This document shows positions 1-10,712 of a stretch of DNA of 64,000 nt, piece by piece. The position numbers and the translations under genes were made by a program. The stretch comes from Corella eumyota (lineage: Eukaryota > Chordata > Ascidiacea > Phlebobranchia > Corellidae). The stretch's first letter is position 1; each line of letters begins with the position of its first letter. The notes below the pieces were generated by a model that made no database searches, was not told the DNA's origin, and saw only the letters and a list, made by a program, of their open reading frames with translations. Where the stretch lies: contig OY720098.1 of NCBI GenBank assembly GCA_963082875.1, positions 3,038,001-3,102,000 of the forward strand. The letters are read 5' to 3'.

Positions 1-2
1 GG

Positions 3-77
3 TTTTTAAAGGTTCAAGGTGACAATGTTGTCGTTTCTAACAAGGAAGATGCATCTAGCTGGAAAATTCAGGTCTAA
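3..77 (+). CDS. 3' end of an IL-1-like beta-trefoil protein gene (copy 0, cut by window edge)
   Basis: The last 24 codons and stop of the same small gene found complete downstream. The readable part starts at the conserved FL of the Gly-Trp-Phe-Leu motif, continues VQGDNVVVSNKEDASSWKI and ends QV before TAA. The body is closest to the copies at 1429 and 3345, whereas its 3' flank is nearly identical to that of the copy at 577, so the cluster looks shuffled by unequal exchange. The rest of the gene lies outside the window. Confidence 0.8.
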   Translation, partial: FLKVQGDNVVVSNKEDASSWKIQV

Positions 78-421
78 AGACGAGAAGAAATGGAAACAAA
101 TTAAAGAGAACTTTTATAATTTCTGTTATAAAGTGTTTTCAAAATTACTTTAAATCAATAGCTGTGTTAATAAATAAAAACTAAAACACGTTGTCCTATA
201 TGGTGCTTTTTAATTCTCTTTCGTTTATTTGCAAATTTTTGTGTGAAGATGAAAATCACATTTAAATGAAATATTAAATATGAAAAAACTTTCCACTACC
301 AAACAAACGTTATGTAGGCCTACGTAACGGCGTAGTTTCTATTAGAAAAACTGTGTGATTTGGTGAATCGGTATATCAGACGAACGGCAAACTGACTCTT
401 GTAACTTTGTTATAGTTTGTA

Positions 422-429
422 ATGCAAAT
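422..429 (+). promoter_or_regulatory. POU octamer ATGCAAAT, upstream of copy 1
   Basis: Exact ATGCAAAT 155 bases before the ATG, inside a block conserved before all three visible start codons. Confidence 0.45.
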
Positions 430-576
430 GCAAACAGAATAGGTCATTTCTCTTATGAAAAAGACGAATGTTTGATTATCGAGATGAAAATAATTTTATT
501 ATAACTTGTATTACAAATACCTTTTATTTTTTTAGTCTTTAACGAATTAAGTAAAGCGTAATTAAATTAGCTTAAA

Positions 577-942
577 ATGAAACCAATTGAACTAATATGT
601 ACCGACAGTTTGAAATACTGTTGTCCTAAACAAGAAAAAAAAGAAAACGGAACTGCAATATGTGTCAGAAGTAAATCTTTTACATGGACAGAAGAATCTC
701 TTTCAAACGACGAGATGAGATTTGCAATTACAACAATTAAACCATTTCTTTATCTTGGTGTAAAAGATGGTAACGTCCAGTTGTTGAATCTAGATGGCAG
801 CAATGATGGTTCTACAAAATTTAGATTAGTTGAAAATAAGCTACAAAGTTGTGTTCTTGATGGCTGGTTTTTGACAGTACGGGGTGGAAACGTTCTCACT
901 TCTAACAAAAAAAATGCATCTAGTTGGAAAATTCAGGCCTAA
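577..942 (+). CDS. Small leaderless beta-trefoil protein resembling interleukin-1/18 (copy 1)
   Basis: A single-exon 121-residue protein with no signal peptide and no membrane segment. The C-terminal half reads like the late strands of the IL-1 fold: YLGVKDGNVQLL (about residues 56-67), KFRLVENKLQSC (about 80-91), then LDGWFL (92-97) and a closing WKIQA. KLQSCVLDGWFL lines up with the vertebrate IL-1 family signature (Phe-Glu-Ser, two to four residues, Pro-Gly-Trp-Phe-Leu in IL-1Ra; Glu-Gly-Tyr-Phe-Leu in IL-18), and YLGVKDGNV resembles the preceding LGLKEKN-type strand. It is about 25-30 residues shorter than a mature IL-1. Absence of a leader is typical of IL-1 proteins. Other beta-trefoils (FGF, fascin, lectins) remain possible. 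The start is fixed by a pyrimidine-rich AG about 40 bases upstream, conserved in all copies; AATAAA follows the stop. Confidence 0.8.
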   Translation: MKPIELICTDSLKYCCPKQEKKENGTAICVRSKSFTWTEESLSNDEMRFAITTIKPFLYLGVKDGNVQLLNLDGSNDGSTKFRLVENKLQSCVLDGWFLTVRGGNVLTSNKKNASSWKIQA

Positions 943-1286
943 AGACAAGAAGAAGTGGAAACAAAGTAAAAAGAACTTTTATAATTTCTGTTATAAAGTG
1001 TTTTCAAAATTGCTTTAAATCAATAGCTGTGTTAATAAATAAAAACTAAAACACGTTGTCCTATATGGTGCTTTTTAATTCTCTTTCGTTTATTTGCAAA
1101 TTTTTGTGTGAAGATGAAAATCACATTTAAATGAAATATTAAATATGTAAAAACTCTCCACTACCAAACAAACGTTATGTAGGCCTACGTAACAGCGTAG
1201 TTTCTATTAGAAAAACTGTGTGATTTGGTGAATCGGTATATCAGACGGACGGCAAACTGACTCTTGTAACTTTGTTATAGTTTGTA

Positions 1287-1294
1287 ATGCAAAT
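1287..1294 (+). promoter_or_regulatory. POU octamer ATGCAAAT, upstream of copy 2
   Basis: Exact ATGCAAAT 142 bases before the ATG of the broken copy; part of the recently duplicated flank. Confidence 0.4.
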
Positions 1295-1428
1295 GCAAAC
1301 AGAATAGGTCATTTCTCTTATGATAGAGACGAATGTTTGATTATCGAGATGAAAATAATTTTATATTAACTTGTATTACAAATATCATGTTTATTTTTCT
1401 AGTCTTTAACGAATTAAATTAGCTTAAA

Positions 1429-1794
1429 ATGAGACCAATTGAACTAATATGTACCGACAGTTTGAAATACTGTTGTCCTGAACAAGAAAAAAGGGAGAAC
1501 GGAACTAAAATATGTGTCAGCAGTAAATCTTTTACATAGACAGAAGAATTTCTTTCAAACGATGAGATAAGATTTGCAATTAATACAGTTACATCACCTC
1601 TTTATCTTGGCGTTAAAGATGGTATCGTTCTGTTGTTAAATCTAACTGGCAACAACGATGATGCTACAACATTTCGTTTAATTGGAAATAAGCTACAAAG
1701 TTGTGATTTTAATGGCTGGTTTTTAATGGTTCAAGGTGACAATGTTGTCGTTTCTAACAAGGAAGATGCAACCAATTGGAAAATCGAGGTCTAA
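1429..1794 (+). pseudogene. Broken copy of the IL-1-like beta-trefoil gene (copy 2)
   Basis: Same length (122 codons with the stop) and same frame as the intact copies, starting MRPIELICTDSLKYC and ending in WKIEV. Codon 37 (1537-1539), which is Trp TGG in copies 1 and 3, is TAG here, so translation would stop after 36 residues. No other frame damage is visible and the GWFL region is kept, so the loss looks recent or polymorphic. Its 5' flank is almost the same as copy 1's, including octamer and acceptor-like AG. A read error or a segregating null allele cannot be excluded. Confidence 0.75.
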
Positions 1795-2092
1795 AAACAT
1801 AAGAAATTTAAAACAAAAAAAAACTTTTATTTTTCTTTTTTATAAAATTGAAATTCGAGTTTTTTAAGTTGCTTTATTCAATAAATGTACTAATAAATAA
1901 AGTTAAAAAACATTGTTTTGAATAGAGCTAATGTTATTCTGTCAGCTTATAATTACCCTTACATGTAACAGAATTTATCAAAAATTTAAATATTTTTAGT
2001 ACTTAAATAAAATATCAACTTAAAAAATCTAGCGGATTTTTCCAAAGATTGTTAAAGTTATATTATTTTTTATACTATATGCCACGAAAATA

Positions 2093-2325
2093 GACTGTTT
2101 AAAGATTTTAAGCATTCCATAGTTGCAAAAACATTTGCAAATTCTTACATGATTCAGCTACATGCCAATTATTTTGCAAAACTGTTTTGTTAAAGGCCAG
2201 AGATACTGTTGACAAGCGGTTTTCTGGGTAATTTCTATATTACACATAAAAGCATTTGTGTAATGCCCTGGAGCATTAAAAATCAATGTTAAGTTGGAAT
2301 TTTTCAACCACCTTCTGTTAAATTA
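2093..2325 (+). repeat. Local dispersed repeat, copy A (about 230 bp)
   Basis: Shares long runs with 2758-2990 and with 3969-4072, including GTTGCAAAAACATTTGCAAA and AGAGATACTGTTGACAAG. It lies between copies 2 and 3, so it probably spread with the gene duplications. No coding potential seen. Confidence 0.75.
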
Positions 2326-2757
2326 CAACACAATTCTGGTATGCTAATAAAAAAACTTCAAAAAATTATTGAAAGTGTAAAATGATTTTCGCAATAAACA
2401 TCAGAACATATAAAGCGAGGTTACTTTAAAAAATTGCTTAGTTTTGATAAGTAGTTTATCTAACCAACAGCAAACCTAAAAAAAGCCTGTTTGTTTACAT
2501 TGCAAATGTATCAAGCTTAGGCTAAATAACAAAATAATTTTACTTTTTATAAACACAAGGTTAAATAAAAATACACAAAGATATTTCTGCGCCAAATAAA
2601 CTTTAAAATAATAACTAATTTAAATGTTTTTACTATACTTGAAAAGTGATAACAACATAAAAAAATCCTGCCAATTTTTCTGCAGGTATGTCGTAGTTTA
2701 ATCATTTTGTTGTGCCATAAAAAATGTCATAAAAAATAAAAATTGTATGGGTAAAAA

Positions 2758-2990
2758 ACTATTTAAAGACCCAAAGCATACCATAGTTGCAAAAACATTT
2801 GCAAATTCTTCCATGATTCAGCTACATGCCATTATTTTACAAAACTGTTTTTGCTAATGGCCAGAGATACTGTTGACAAGCATTTTTCTGGGTAGTTTCT
2901 ATATTACACAAAAGAGCATTTGTTGAATGCTTTGGGGCATAAAAGATTAATGTTATTTGGCAATTTTTTAACCGCCCTCTGTTAAATTAA
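2758..2990 (+). repeat. Local dispersed repeat, copy B
   Basis: Second copy of the 2093-2325 repeat, in the same orientation, about 665 bases downstream. Confidence 0.75.
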
Positions 2991-3168
2991 AACTTAAAGT
3001 TTATATTGGAAATAACAAGCACTTCAAAATTTTAAATATAAAAGAAGTTTTTCTAGTAAACAACTAAATGTATATAAAGCGATGTTTCTATTAAACTGTG
3101 TGATTTGATAGATCAGTTTATCACACGCACAACAAACAGTTTAACGAGGGTCACTCTGTTTATTTATA

Positions 3169-3176
3169 ATGCAAAT
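3169..3176 (+). promoter_or_regulatory. POU octamer ATGCAAAT, upstream of copy 3
   Basis: Exact ATGCAAAT 176 bases before the ATG. It is kept although the surrounding flank has diverged from that of copies 1 and 2, which favours a functional site. Confidence 0.5.
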
Positions 3177-3344
3177 TCAAAAAATTAAGGTAGAAATATG
3201 GAATAATAAATCTTACTATAAAGAAAAATATTTGATTTTTTTATCAAGATGCAAAAGAATTTATAAACTTGTGTTCTAAAATATCGTGTTTATTTTTTTA
3301 GTTTTAAGTATATTAAGTTTAAGGCCTAAATAAACTTACCCAAA

Positions 3345-3710
3345 ATGAGACCAATTGAACTAATATGTACCGACAGTTCAAATTACTGTAGTCCCGAGCA
3401 AGAAAAAAAAGAAAACGGAACTGCAATATGTGTCAGCAGTAAATCTTTTACGTGGATTGAAGAATCTCTTCCAAACGATGAGATAAGATTTGCAATTAAT
3501 ACAGTTACACCACCTCTTTATCTTGGCGTTAAAGATGGTAACGTTCTGTTGTTAAATCTAACTGGCAACAACGATGAGGCTACAACATTTCGTTTAATTG
3601 GAAATAAGCTACAAAGTTGTGATCTTGATGGCTGGTTTTTAATAGTTCAAGGTGACAATGTTGTTGTTTCTAACAAGGAAGATGCAACCAATTGGAAAAT
3701 CAAGGCCTAA
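3345..3710 (+). CDS. Small leaderless beta-trefoil protein resembling interleukin-1/18 (copy 3)
   Basis: An intact single-exon 121-residue paralogue of the copy at 577, starting MRPIELICTDSSNYC and ending NWKIKA. Cysteines at about residues 8, 15, 29 and 91 are shared between the intact copies. The IL-1-like stretches are YLGVKDGNVLLLNL, FRLIGNKLQSC and LDGWFLIV. It differs from copy 1 at many positions, while the GWFL motif, the LGVKDGN turn and the closing Trp-Lys-Ile are unchanged, which suggests a constrained fold. The upstream region is more diverged than between copies 0-2, making this the older duplicate. Identity as an IL-1 relative rests on motif reading only. Confidence 0.8.
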   Translation: MRPIELICTDSSNYCSPEQEKKENGTAICVSSKSFTWIEESLPNDEIRFAINTVTPPLYLGVKDGNVLLLNLTGNNDEATTFRLIGNKLQSCDLDGWFLIVQGDNVVVSNKEDATNWKIKA

Positions 3711-3968
3711 AAACATTTAAAAAATTAAATTAAAAAAAACTTTTGTGTTTTTTTTGTTATAAAGTTACTACTTAAGTTTTTAAAGTTGCTTTTATTCAAT
3801 AAATGTACCAAAAGTTAAATAATCTTGTGTTGTATCGCTAATGTTATTTTGTCAGTTTATAATTAACCTGATACGTAACAGAATTATGTTTTAGTGCTTA
3901 AAAAGAATATCAACATAAAAAATCTGTTATAGTTAAGTTATTTGTTATATTAAATATCACAAAAAAGA

Positions 3969-4072
3969 ACTGTTTAAAAATTTTAAGCATACCATAGTTG
4001 CAAAAACATTTGCAAATTCCTTCATTATTTAACTACATGCCATTATTTTGCAAAACTGGTTTTTGTCAAAGG
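3969..4072 (+). repeat. Local dispersed repeat, copy C (truncated)
   Basis: First ~100 bases of the same repeat, after copy 3. Its place after a gene copy suggests a duplication unit of gene plus flank that has since decayed. The remainder up to LMAN1 at 4463 is AT-rich with no gene seen. Confidence 0.65.
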
Positions 4073-4462
4073 CTTTACATACAACAGGGTTGATTAGAAA
4101 AAAAACGAAAATAATTTAATAGGTTGAAGATATGTTCATTTTTTTAAATATTAAATATTTAAAATAAAAAAACGCATTTAAATGAAAAAAGAAACGCTTG
4201 GATAAATTCAAAACATCGGTAACGGAACGTCATCAGTTTTTGACATGCTTTTCGCTACAACGAATGGCAACATTAAAGTATGTAGTATGGGTATAACGTT
4301 ATTTTTTTAGCCTAAATTAAGAAAACTTAAGATAAAAAAGTACTTAAGGTAACATGCAATTAATAAGCTATAATTTTAAACGTAACTGAATAAAGAAATC
4401 TGTATCTTTTATCAATAAAATAGATTTATGGTATAGGAAAATATCTGTCTATAATTTACCAA

Positions 4463-7400
4463 ATGGCATTTAAACAACTAATATTGATATGGATTTTGAT
4501 ATTGGGTATTTGCTATAGCCAGGATTACAAAACAAGGTATCAATATAAGTATAGCTTTAAAGGCCCAATGTTAATGCAATCTGATAGAACAATACCATTT
4601 TGGAACTATACAGGAGGTAAGATTTATAACTGTTTTTTAGTTATTTTTTTTAGTTATTTTTTTTAATGTATTACTTTTGTTTATACAAATTTGGTTTAGT
4701 GTAGTGGTTTAATTTTTTAATTTTTTACGTAAGGTCCTTAGTTTAATTCTTACTGCTTTTATTGTATATAAACAACATATACGGTTCTACTAATTAACAC
4801 ACTGGACAACACAGGACCACACAGGACAAAGCATTTACCACAGAGAAAAAAAATAAAATGCGAAAATCGCATAGATTGTGTTTTGTATTTAGAGCAACAA
4901 AAGGCATTTTCCCAATGAGGTTAAGGGCTGGGGTTAATAAAAAGTGTTCCATTGTCTGTATTTGTTTTTTATCAAGCGACTGTGAAAACGGTCAAGGCTT
5001 CCTGTGTGGTTTTGTGTGGTAAAAAGTCACTTTCTGTGCGTACTATGAGGTCCAGTGCAGTCCTGTGTGATATTTAGTAGGATTTCAGCATGTATTTTTG
5101 CTTAGACAAAATTACTATACCAGGCTATTACAGGCAATTTTAGTATTATTTTAACTATTATTCTTAGTATTATTTTAACTATTATTCCAAACTAGGGCTG
5201 GGTTTGGCCCAAAAATGTTACTTTATACTAGACTGTGTTGTTGACTCTTGAGGATCAATAAATTTTAAAATATTTAAACTCAATTTTTTTTTGGAATGTA
5301 GAAGCAGTCCCAGGGGACGAACAAGTAAGAGTTGTGCCATCTTTGCGGGGAAAATCGGGGGCAGTTTGGTCAAAACACCCGTTTCCTTTCGAAAACTGGC
5401 AAGTGGATATGCATTTTAGGGTAACTGGTCGGGGTAAAGTCGGGGCAGATGGCTTGGTAGGTTTATTTTTTTTTTTACATAACCTGTAAAAAGCTTCAAG
5501 TGGTTTAAATATATTTTCCTATTTTGCTTTAAATTTTATAGAAAATTAATTTGGTGACTTTTTATAATTGTCTCTAGGACAAATGATCTTATAAGTTAAA
5601 CTTATGTTTATTTGTTGTTTTTTAAAGTATTTTTATCATGTTTTCGTAGGTTTTATGGTACACACAAACTCCTGCTCAAAACGGTCCAGTTTTTGGTTCT
5701 ATAGATAGGTGGTCGGGTCTTGGGGTATTTTTTGACTCATTTGATAACGATAACAAGCGAAATAATCCTTATATATCAGTAATAAACAATGATGGAAATA
5801 TGGAATTTAGCCATGCAACGTGAGAGTTCCTTATTTTTATTATTTTTAACTAGTTGATAACCCACTTTACAGTCGACATTTTAATTGTCGTAATATGGTC
5901 ACAACTCTTATTTTATATTTTCTTTCAATAACTTACGCGCGCACCACAAAAAAGATTTTTTTGTAGGCATATGATTTGGTTATTGTTCAGTCCAGTAAGC
6001 TCCATTATATATATATATATTTATATGAGTATTTTTTTTGATTTTTTGTCTTCTTTCTGTTGCTAAAATAAATTAAAAAAATGATTATTTTAGGGATGGG
6101 TTTGAGCAAAAGCAAGGAGGTTGTTTGCAGGATTTTCGTAACAGACCATACCCAGTAAAAGCTAGAGTTACTTATTATCAAAATACCCTGATTGTAAGTA
6201 AATGTAACAAATCTTAAATTGTTTTTGAAATATCTGTCTTACTTTGTCAAAAATATGATTTACCAATTTTTAAATATTTTTTTTAGATGTTTGTTTTCAA
6301 AATTTGAAATAGTTTATCTATATATAATATTTTGATTTATGGTATAGCCTATAATAACAATTTTAAATATGTTATACTAGTAATTTTGTTAGAGATTTTA
6401 TAAAAAAAAACTGACACCACAAATTTGAAATAACCATCAATAAACTTTTTATTTTAAAAGGTTCAAATCGATCCCGGATTTAGTCCTGATGAAGATTATT
6501 CAGAATGTACGAGAGTAGAAAATATTAATCTACCAAAAGAATATTTTTTTGGTGTCTCTGCCGCCACAGGAGGCCTTGCAGGTGTTTAAAGTTTTTATAT
6601 AACCTATTTTTATGACTTATTTTATTTTGATCCGACAGTGTGGTGTAGTGCTAAGAACACTTGCTACACCACATATGAGGTCGTGGGTTCAATCCCAACT
6701 GCTGTTATGCTGTAGCGCCCTTAAGTAAGGCGCTATAAATGGTATACACTCCTGCTGAGCCAGCACTTAATCAGCACCTTAATTACCGGGGAATTAAAAT
6801 CTATAATATCCCAAGCTTCTAAAGGCAACTCAAGACTGAGTCGGAGTAACTTATGTTACTCTATGTTTAGGTTGCGCATTCGACTTTCCCACATCGAGGA
6901 TAAATATATACAAAAAAAATATAAAATTTTATTTTTTGTAGATGACCATGATGTTTTAAAGTTTATGGTATCCAGTATTCATGATCAAGCAGAGGTATAA
7001 AATAAACAAAATTATTTTTTATTGTTTTATGTTATTAAGACAGTGTTATTTAAAAAAAATTATTTTTTTCAAACAAAATTTTTTTTTTTGAATTTTTTTT
7101 AGGAGGAACCTGCACCTCCTCTTGAAGAGGATGAGCAAGAAAAAGAGAGGTTAAGACTTCAGGAAGAATATCTGAAAAATTTGGAGGAGTTCCAGAAAGA
7201 GCAGGAAGACTTTAGAGCCAAGCATCCTGATCAAGCAAAGCTGGAGCAGGAAAACAGAGCCGAGGATTTGGTAAAAAAATTTTATAATTTTTTTTGTTTT
7301 AGTTTGGAAATTTTTTTTAAATATTTATAGTTTTTATTAGATTTTAAAAGGGGATTTTTTGTTTAGTTTGAAGGAAATAAAAGTCCTGAACTCCAAGCAA

Positions 7401-9248
7401 TATTTGAAGTCCAAAGTGAATTAAAAAAGCAAATTTTGTGAGTTTAAAAAAGATTATTAAATTGCAATTATTTTTGAAAAACAATTTTTATCACCTAGTG
7501 TTGCCAAAAATTTTTAAATTTTTTTTTTTAATTTTAGATTTTTATTAACTTCAATGAACTCCTTAATCACAAAACAAGATTTATTAATTTCCAAATCTTC
7601 TTCTTCAACTGGGGATGCAAGTGATATGATTGTTGCTCAATCACATGAAGTTCAAAACGTTTATCGAATGACAACTTCAAATTTAGACATGCTGACCAAT
7701 TTAAAGTAAGCTTTGTTATTTTTTTGTGTCTTTATCCTCAAAGTGAAAAGACTGTGTGGCTTTTTTATATCATGCCTATGTTATCTATACCCGGTTTCCA
7801 ATTTTTTGATAATAATCCTGTTCATTTTCGAATTTGGGTTTGGTTGGGTAGGAGTTTGTACTGTTTTCTTTTGTTTCACTTTAAGCACCTACTGCATAGG
7901 GGCAGTGGGCCTAGAACTTACGACCTTATCTAGTAAAGCCAAGTATTCTTACAACTACACCACACTGCTTATACAAGTCTAGTAATTTTTTTTTAATTTA
8001 ATAATTAGCAGCTTGTCAGGTTTATTCTTGTTTTAACTAGTTTTAATTATAATTGACTTGGTATTTAGTTGTTGATAAATATCTGGTCCTAGAAGGGTTA
8101 ATACCTGATAGAGCAAAAATACTGCAACACATCATTAGTTAAAATTAAACAATTTAGACTTTGTATTGCAATTTTTGTTGCTAATAATAATATAAAGTCT
8201 CCCTCTCCCCCAAAAAAGTATAGTGTATAAAAAACATACACCATTATTTAAATATTTAAACTAGAAGCAAATATTTATTACATGTAATTCTTTGTTTAGA
8301 AATGAGATAACATTTTTAAAGTCAACGCTGTTAACCGTATCTGGTCAAGTTGATAAAGTCAGTTATGCCACCAGTAATTTAAATTCGAAAAACGCTGACT
8401 CAGCAGGCGGCATGTATGAGTCGACAAAAAATATTCAAGAAATACGAGAGAGGATGGATATGATGCATGGTAACATTGTTTCAATGATGGGAAAACAGGT
8501 CAGAAATTGTATTTTTTGGGATTAAAATGTATATTTTTTTAAAAATTTAACTTTTTATTTTTTAACAGTTAAATTTTTGGTAAGAATATAAATTAAAGAA
8601 TTTTAGAAAAAGTTAAACAAAATTTAACTAAAAAAAATTTTAACAAAAAATTTTAACCGGCGTGGTGTAGTGAAAGAACACTTGCTACACCACACATGTG
8701 GTTGTGGGTTCAATCCCCACTGTTCTCATGCTGTAGCGCCCTTGAGTAAGGCGCTATAAACGGTATGAACTCCTGCTGAGCCAGCACTTAATCAGCAGTA
8801 TAATTACTGGGCAATTTTATCATCTATAATATCCCAAACTGCCACAGGCAACTCGAGACTGGGTCGGTGTAACTGATGTATGCGCATTCTTTCCCACATC
8901 GAGGATAAAAATATATACAAAAAAAAAATTTGTTTTCAGGCTCAAGCCTCTAAAATTCAGTGTCCCGAACCTGAGATACCATCATGTGTATCGATTGGTA
9001 CATTTATATTTATCGCCGTTATACAAGTTGTTATTTTATTAATTTACCATTCTGTAAAGTAAGTCGTTTTAAGTTTTTCAAATTGTAATTAAAAAATTTT
9101 GATAATTTTTGTTTATTCAAAAATTTCTACATATTTTTAACTCCAAAATTATCACTTTAAAAATTTTTTTGGCAATATTATTTAGACATTAAAATTAAAT
9201 CTTTTTTTCAGGCAATCTAGAGAAGATGCTGCTAAGAAGTTTTTTTAA
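4463..9248 (+). CDS. LMAN1: LMAN1/ERGIC-53, L-type lectin cargo receptor of the ER-Golgi intermediate compartment
   Basis: Twelve coding exons: 4463-4616, 5302-5456, 5650-5819, 6094-6193, 6461-6581, 6942-6994, 7103-7270, 7367-7437, 7538-7705, 8300-8498, 8940-9058, 9212-9248. Together they give 504 residues (human is about 510). Signal peptide at 1-19; L-type lectin domain about 25-250 with the family hallmarks GADGLVLWYTQ, GVFFDSFDNDNKRNNPYI, DFRNRPYPVKARVTYYQNTL and GVSAATGGLADDHD, which include the Ca/mannose-binding Asp, Asn and His. Then an acidic coiled-coil stalk, two stalk cysteines (QCPEPEIPSC), one membrane span (about 470-488) and the cytosolic tail ending KKFF. KK gives COPI retrieval and FF COPII export through SEC24. 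The protein cycles glycoproteins out of the ER. Introns 5 and 10 each hold a SINE. Confidence 0.95.
6632..6922 (+). mobile_element. tRNA-derived SINE (in LMAN1 intron 5)
   Basis: Near full-length copy: head with box A-like GTGTGGTGTAGTG and box B-like GGTTCAATCCC, a body with GCTGTAGCGCCC and CTGAGCCAGCACTTAATCAG, a tail with AGACTGAGTCGGAGTAAC, and an AT/A-rich 3' end. Confidence 0.85.
7890..7978 (-). mobile_element. Degenerate SINE head (in LMAN1 intron 9)
   Basis: On the minus strand it reads GCAGTGTGGTGTAGTTGTAAG followed by a decayed GTAAGTTC box B, like the tRNA-derived head of the other copies. The body is missing or unrecognisable. Confidence 0.5.
8656..8930 (+). mobile_element. tRNA-derived SINE (in LMAN1 intron 10)
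   Basis: Full-length copy from ACCGGCGTGGTGTAGTG to the ATATATACAAAA tail. The tail ends only about 10 bases before exon 11 (8940), so the insertion sits right at the 3' splice site. Confidence 0.85.
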
Positions 9249-10712
9249 TTTTATTAGAAAAAATTTTGAAGCATTTTTAATAAGTCAGTCTTTTTTTATT
9301 TTGATTAGTAAATTATTAATACAGGGTTAGTTAAATTAATATTAAAATACAATACAAATGTTACCTTTTTTGCAAAACTACTCGGTTCAAGTTATACACA
9401 ATATCTTTTAAAAATATCAATTCTTTAAAAGGATAACATTATGTGAAAACAAAATTCAATTATAAATGTTTTTTAAACATTGTAATTTAAAATATCATAA
9501 TTTATTTTTTAAGTTTTTTTGAGGGGCAAAAGATATTTAGATTTATGTTATCCAAATTTTTTTCCGACTTTTCAAAATTTTAAAATTAACTTTGCCTATG
9601 TTATTTAAATAATTTATGCAATGTGGTATTTAGATTAGAAAAAAAACTTTTATTTTTATAAGTGTTCCTAGATATTAGAAGTCATTTAAACTGCCAAAAA
9701 GTGCAATGGTATAAGTTGGTATTAGGCTAACATAAAAGGGTATTATTGATAGGTGAATTTTTTTTATTTTTAATTTTGAAGCATATCTTTGTCAACCTAT
9801 TTAGTCTTTGAAGCATTAGGTTTATTGTAATAACGTACTTTACAACATATAACAATTTTTTTGTTTAAAAAAGTAGAAATTTTATTTTTGGTGTAACTAT
9901 ATGATTCAAATAATTTGGTGTACAGCAGATTTTTAAAATGTTTTTTTTTGCATTTTTGTTAAGTTGTAAAAACTAGAAAATGAAACAATTAGAAATGGTT
10001 GTTATTAATTACGTCATCAATATTTTGTTATAATTTGCGGTGCAATAAATTAAAAAGTTCAAAATCTGTTGCTTTATTAAATAATTATAAACAGAAAACC
10101 CTTTTTAATTTTTTTTTATTTAGGTTTTTGCGCATCAATAAAAGTAATAAAATGACATTAAAATTTACAATAATGCAACAAAAGAATTTACAAAGTAAAT
10201 TTTATCATTTAAAACATGCCCTTAAAAAGAGTTTACACAACGATTTTATAGAATATCATGACGTCGTTACCAATTTCAGTTTTAAAAAACGGAATAAGTA
10301 AAATTTTTAATGCCTAAAATTTGTCATAATTATATATTTAAACGCACGTGATTTTATACATGCGTGTCTAAGTAGTTTGTACTAAAAGCGTTTATTTAAG
10401 ACTATGTTGTTTTAAAGCAAACTCGTGGCTTAGTTATAATATACCACGTCACCTGATTAACAAAATTCAGTTAGTTACAAAATTGAAGTATTTCATAAGT
10501 CGTTTTCTTATTATTTATAATTTAAAATTAGAGTTATGCAGCATTACTTTTACCAAACTTTTAAGGTTTTTAAACAAAATTTAATTTTTAAAAAGTTTAG
10601 AAAATAACACTAAAATTGCTAAATTTAAAAATGAATAATCATCTATAATATGTTGAAAATTTAATTTGATTTTATGTATATAATTTGTATGCAGAAACTT
10701 TAAAGTTATAAA
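9249..10712. other. Intergenic, AT-rich
   Basis: Three-prime flank of LMAN1 and 5' flank of the HDEL gene. A lysine/asparagine-rich open frame at 9999-10301 has no recognisable domain and is not called. A CACGTG at about 10346 and a TGACGTGG core (10444-10451, minus) are the only sites noted. Confidence 0.5.
10444..10451 (-). promoter_or_regulatory. UPR element core TGACGTGG upstream of the HDEL gene
   Basis: Plus strand CCACGTCA, i.e. TGACGTGG on the minus strand, 262 bases before the start codon. This is the known core for ATF6/XBP1 binding. The same octamer occurs upstream of SEC24. Confidence 0.4.

Larger units (their letters stand above)
78..1428 (+). repeat. Recent tandem duplication of intergenic flank (about 865-bp unit)
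   Basis: The roughly 480 bases after copy 0 (78-560) recur almost unchanged after copy 1 (943-1428). The stop codons of copies 0 and 1 are 865 bases apart. Both blocks contain the polyadenylation signal, the AGGCCTACGTAAC stretch, the octamer and the acceptor-like AG before the next ATG. Confidence 0.85.

Noticed and set aside
577-942. FGF-type or ricin-lectin trefoil for the small tandem genes
   Set aside because: No heparin-binding basic cluster and no QxW repeats; the GWFL segment fits the IL-1/IL-18 signature better. Kept only as an alternative.
7713-7982. 89-codon hydrophobic frame in LMAN1 intron 9
   Set aside because: Lies inside an intron and overlaps a decayed SINE head.
9999-10301. 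100-codon frame with a hydrophobic start between LMAN1 and the HDEL gene
   Set aside because: Lys/Asn/Leu-rich as expected of random AT-rich sequence; no leader plus domain, no conserved motif, no supporting exon structure.
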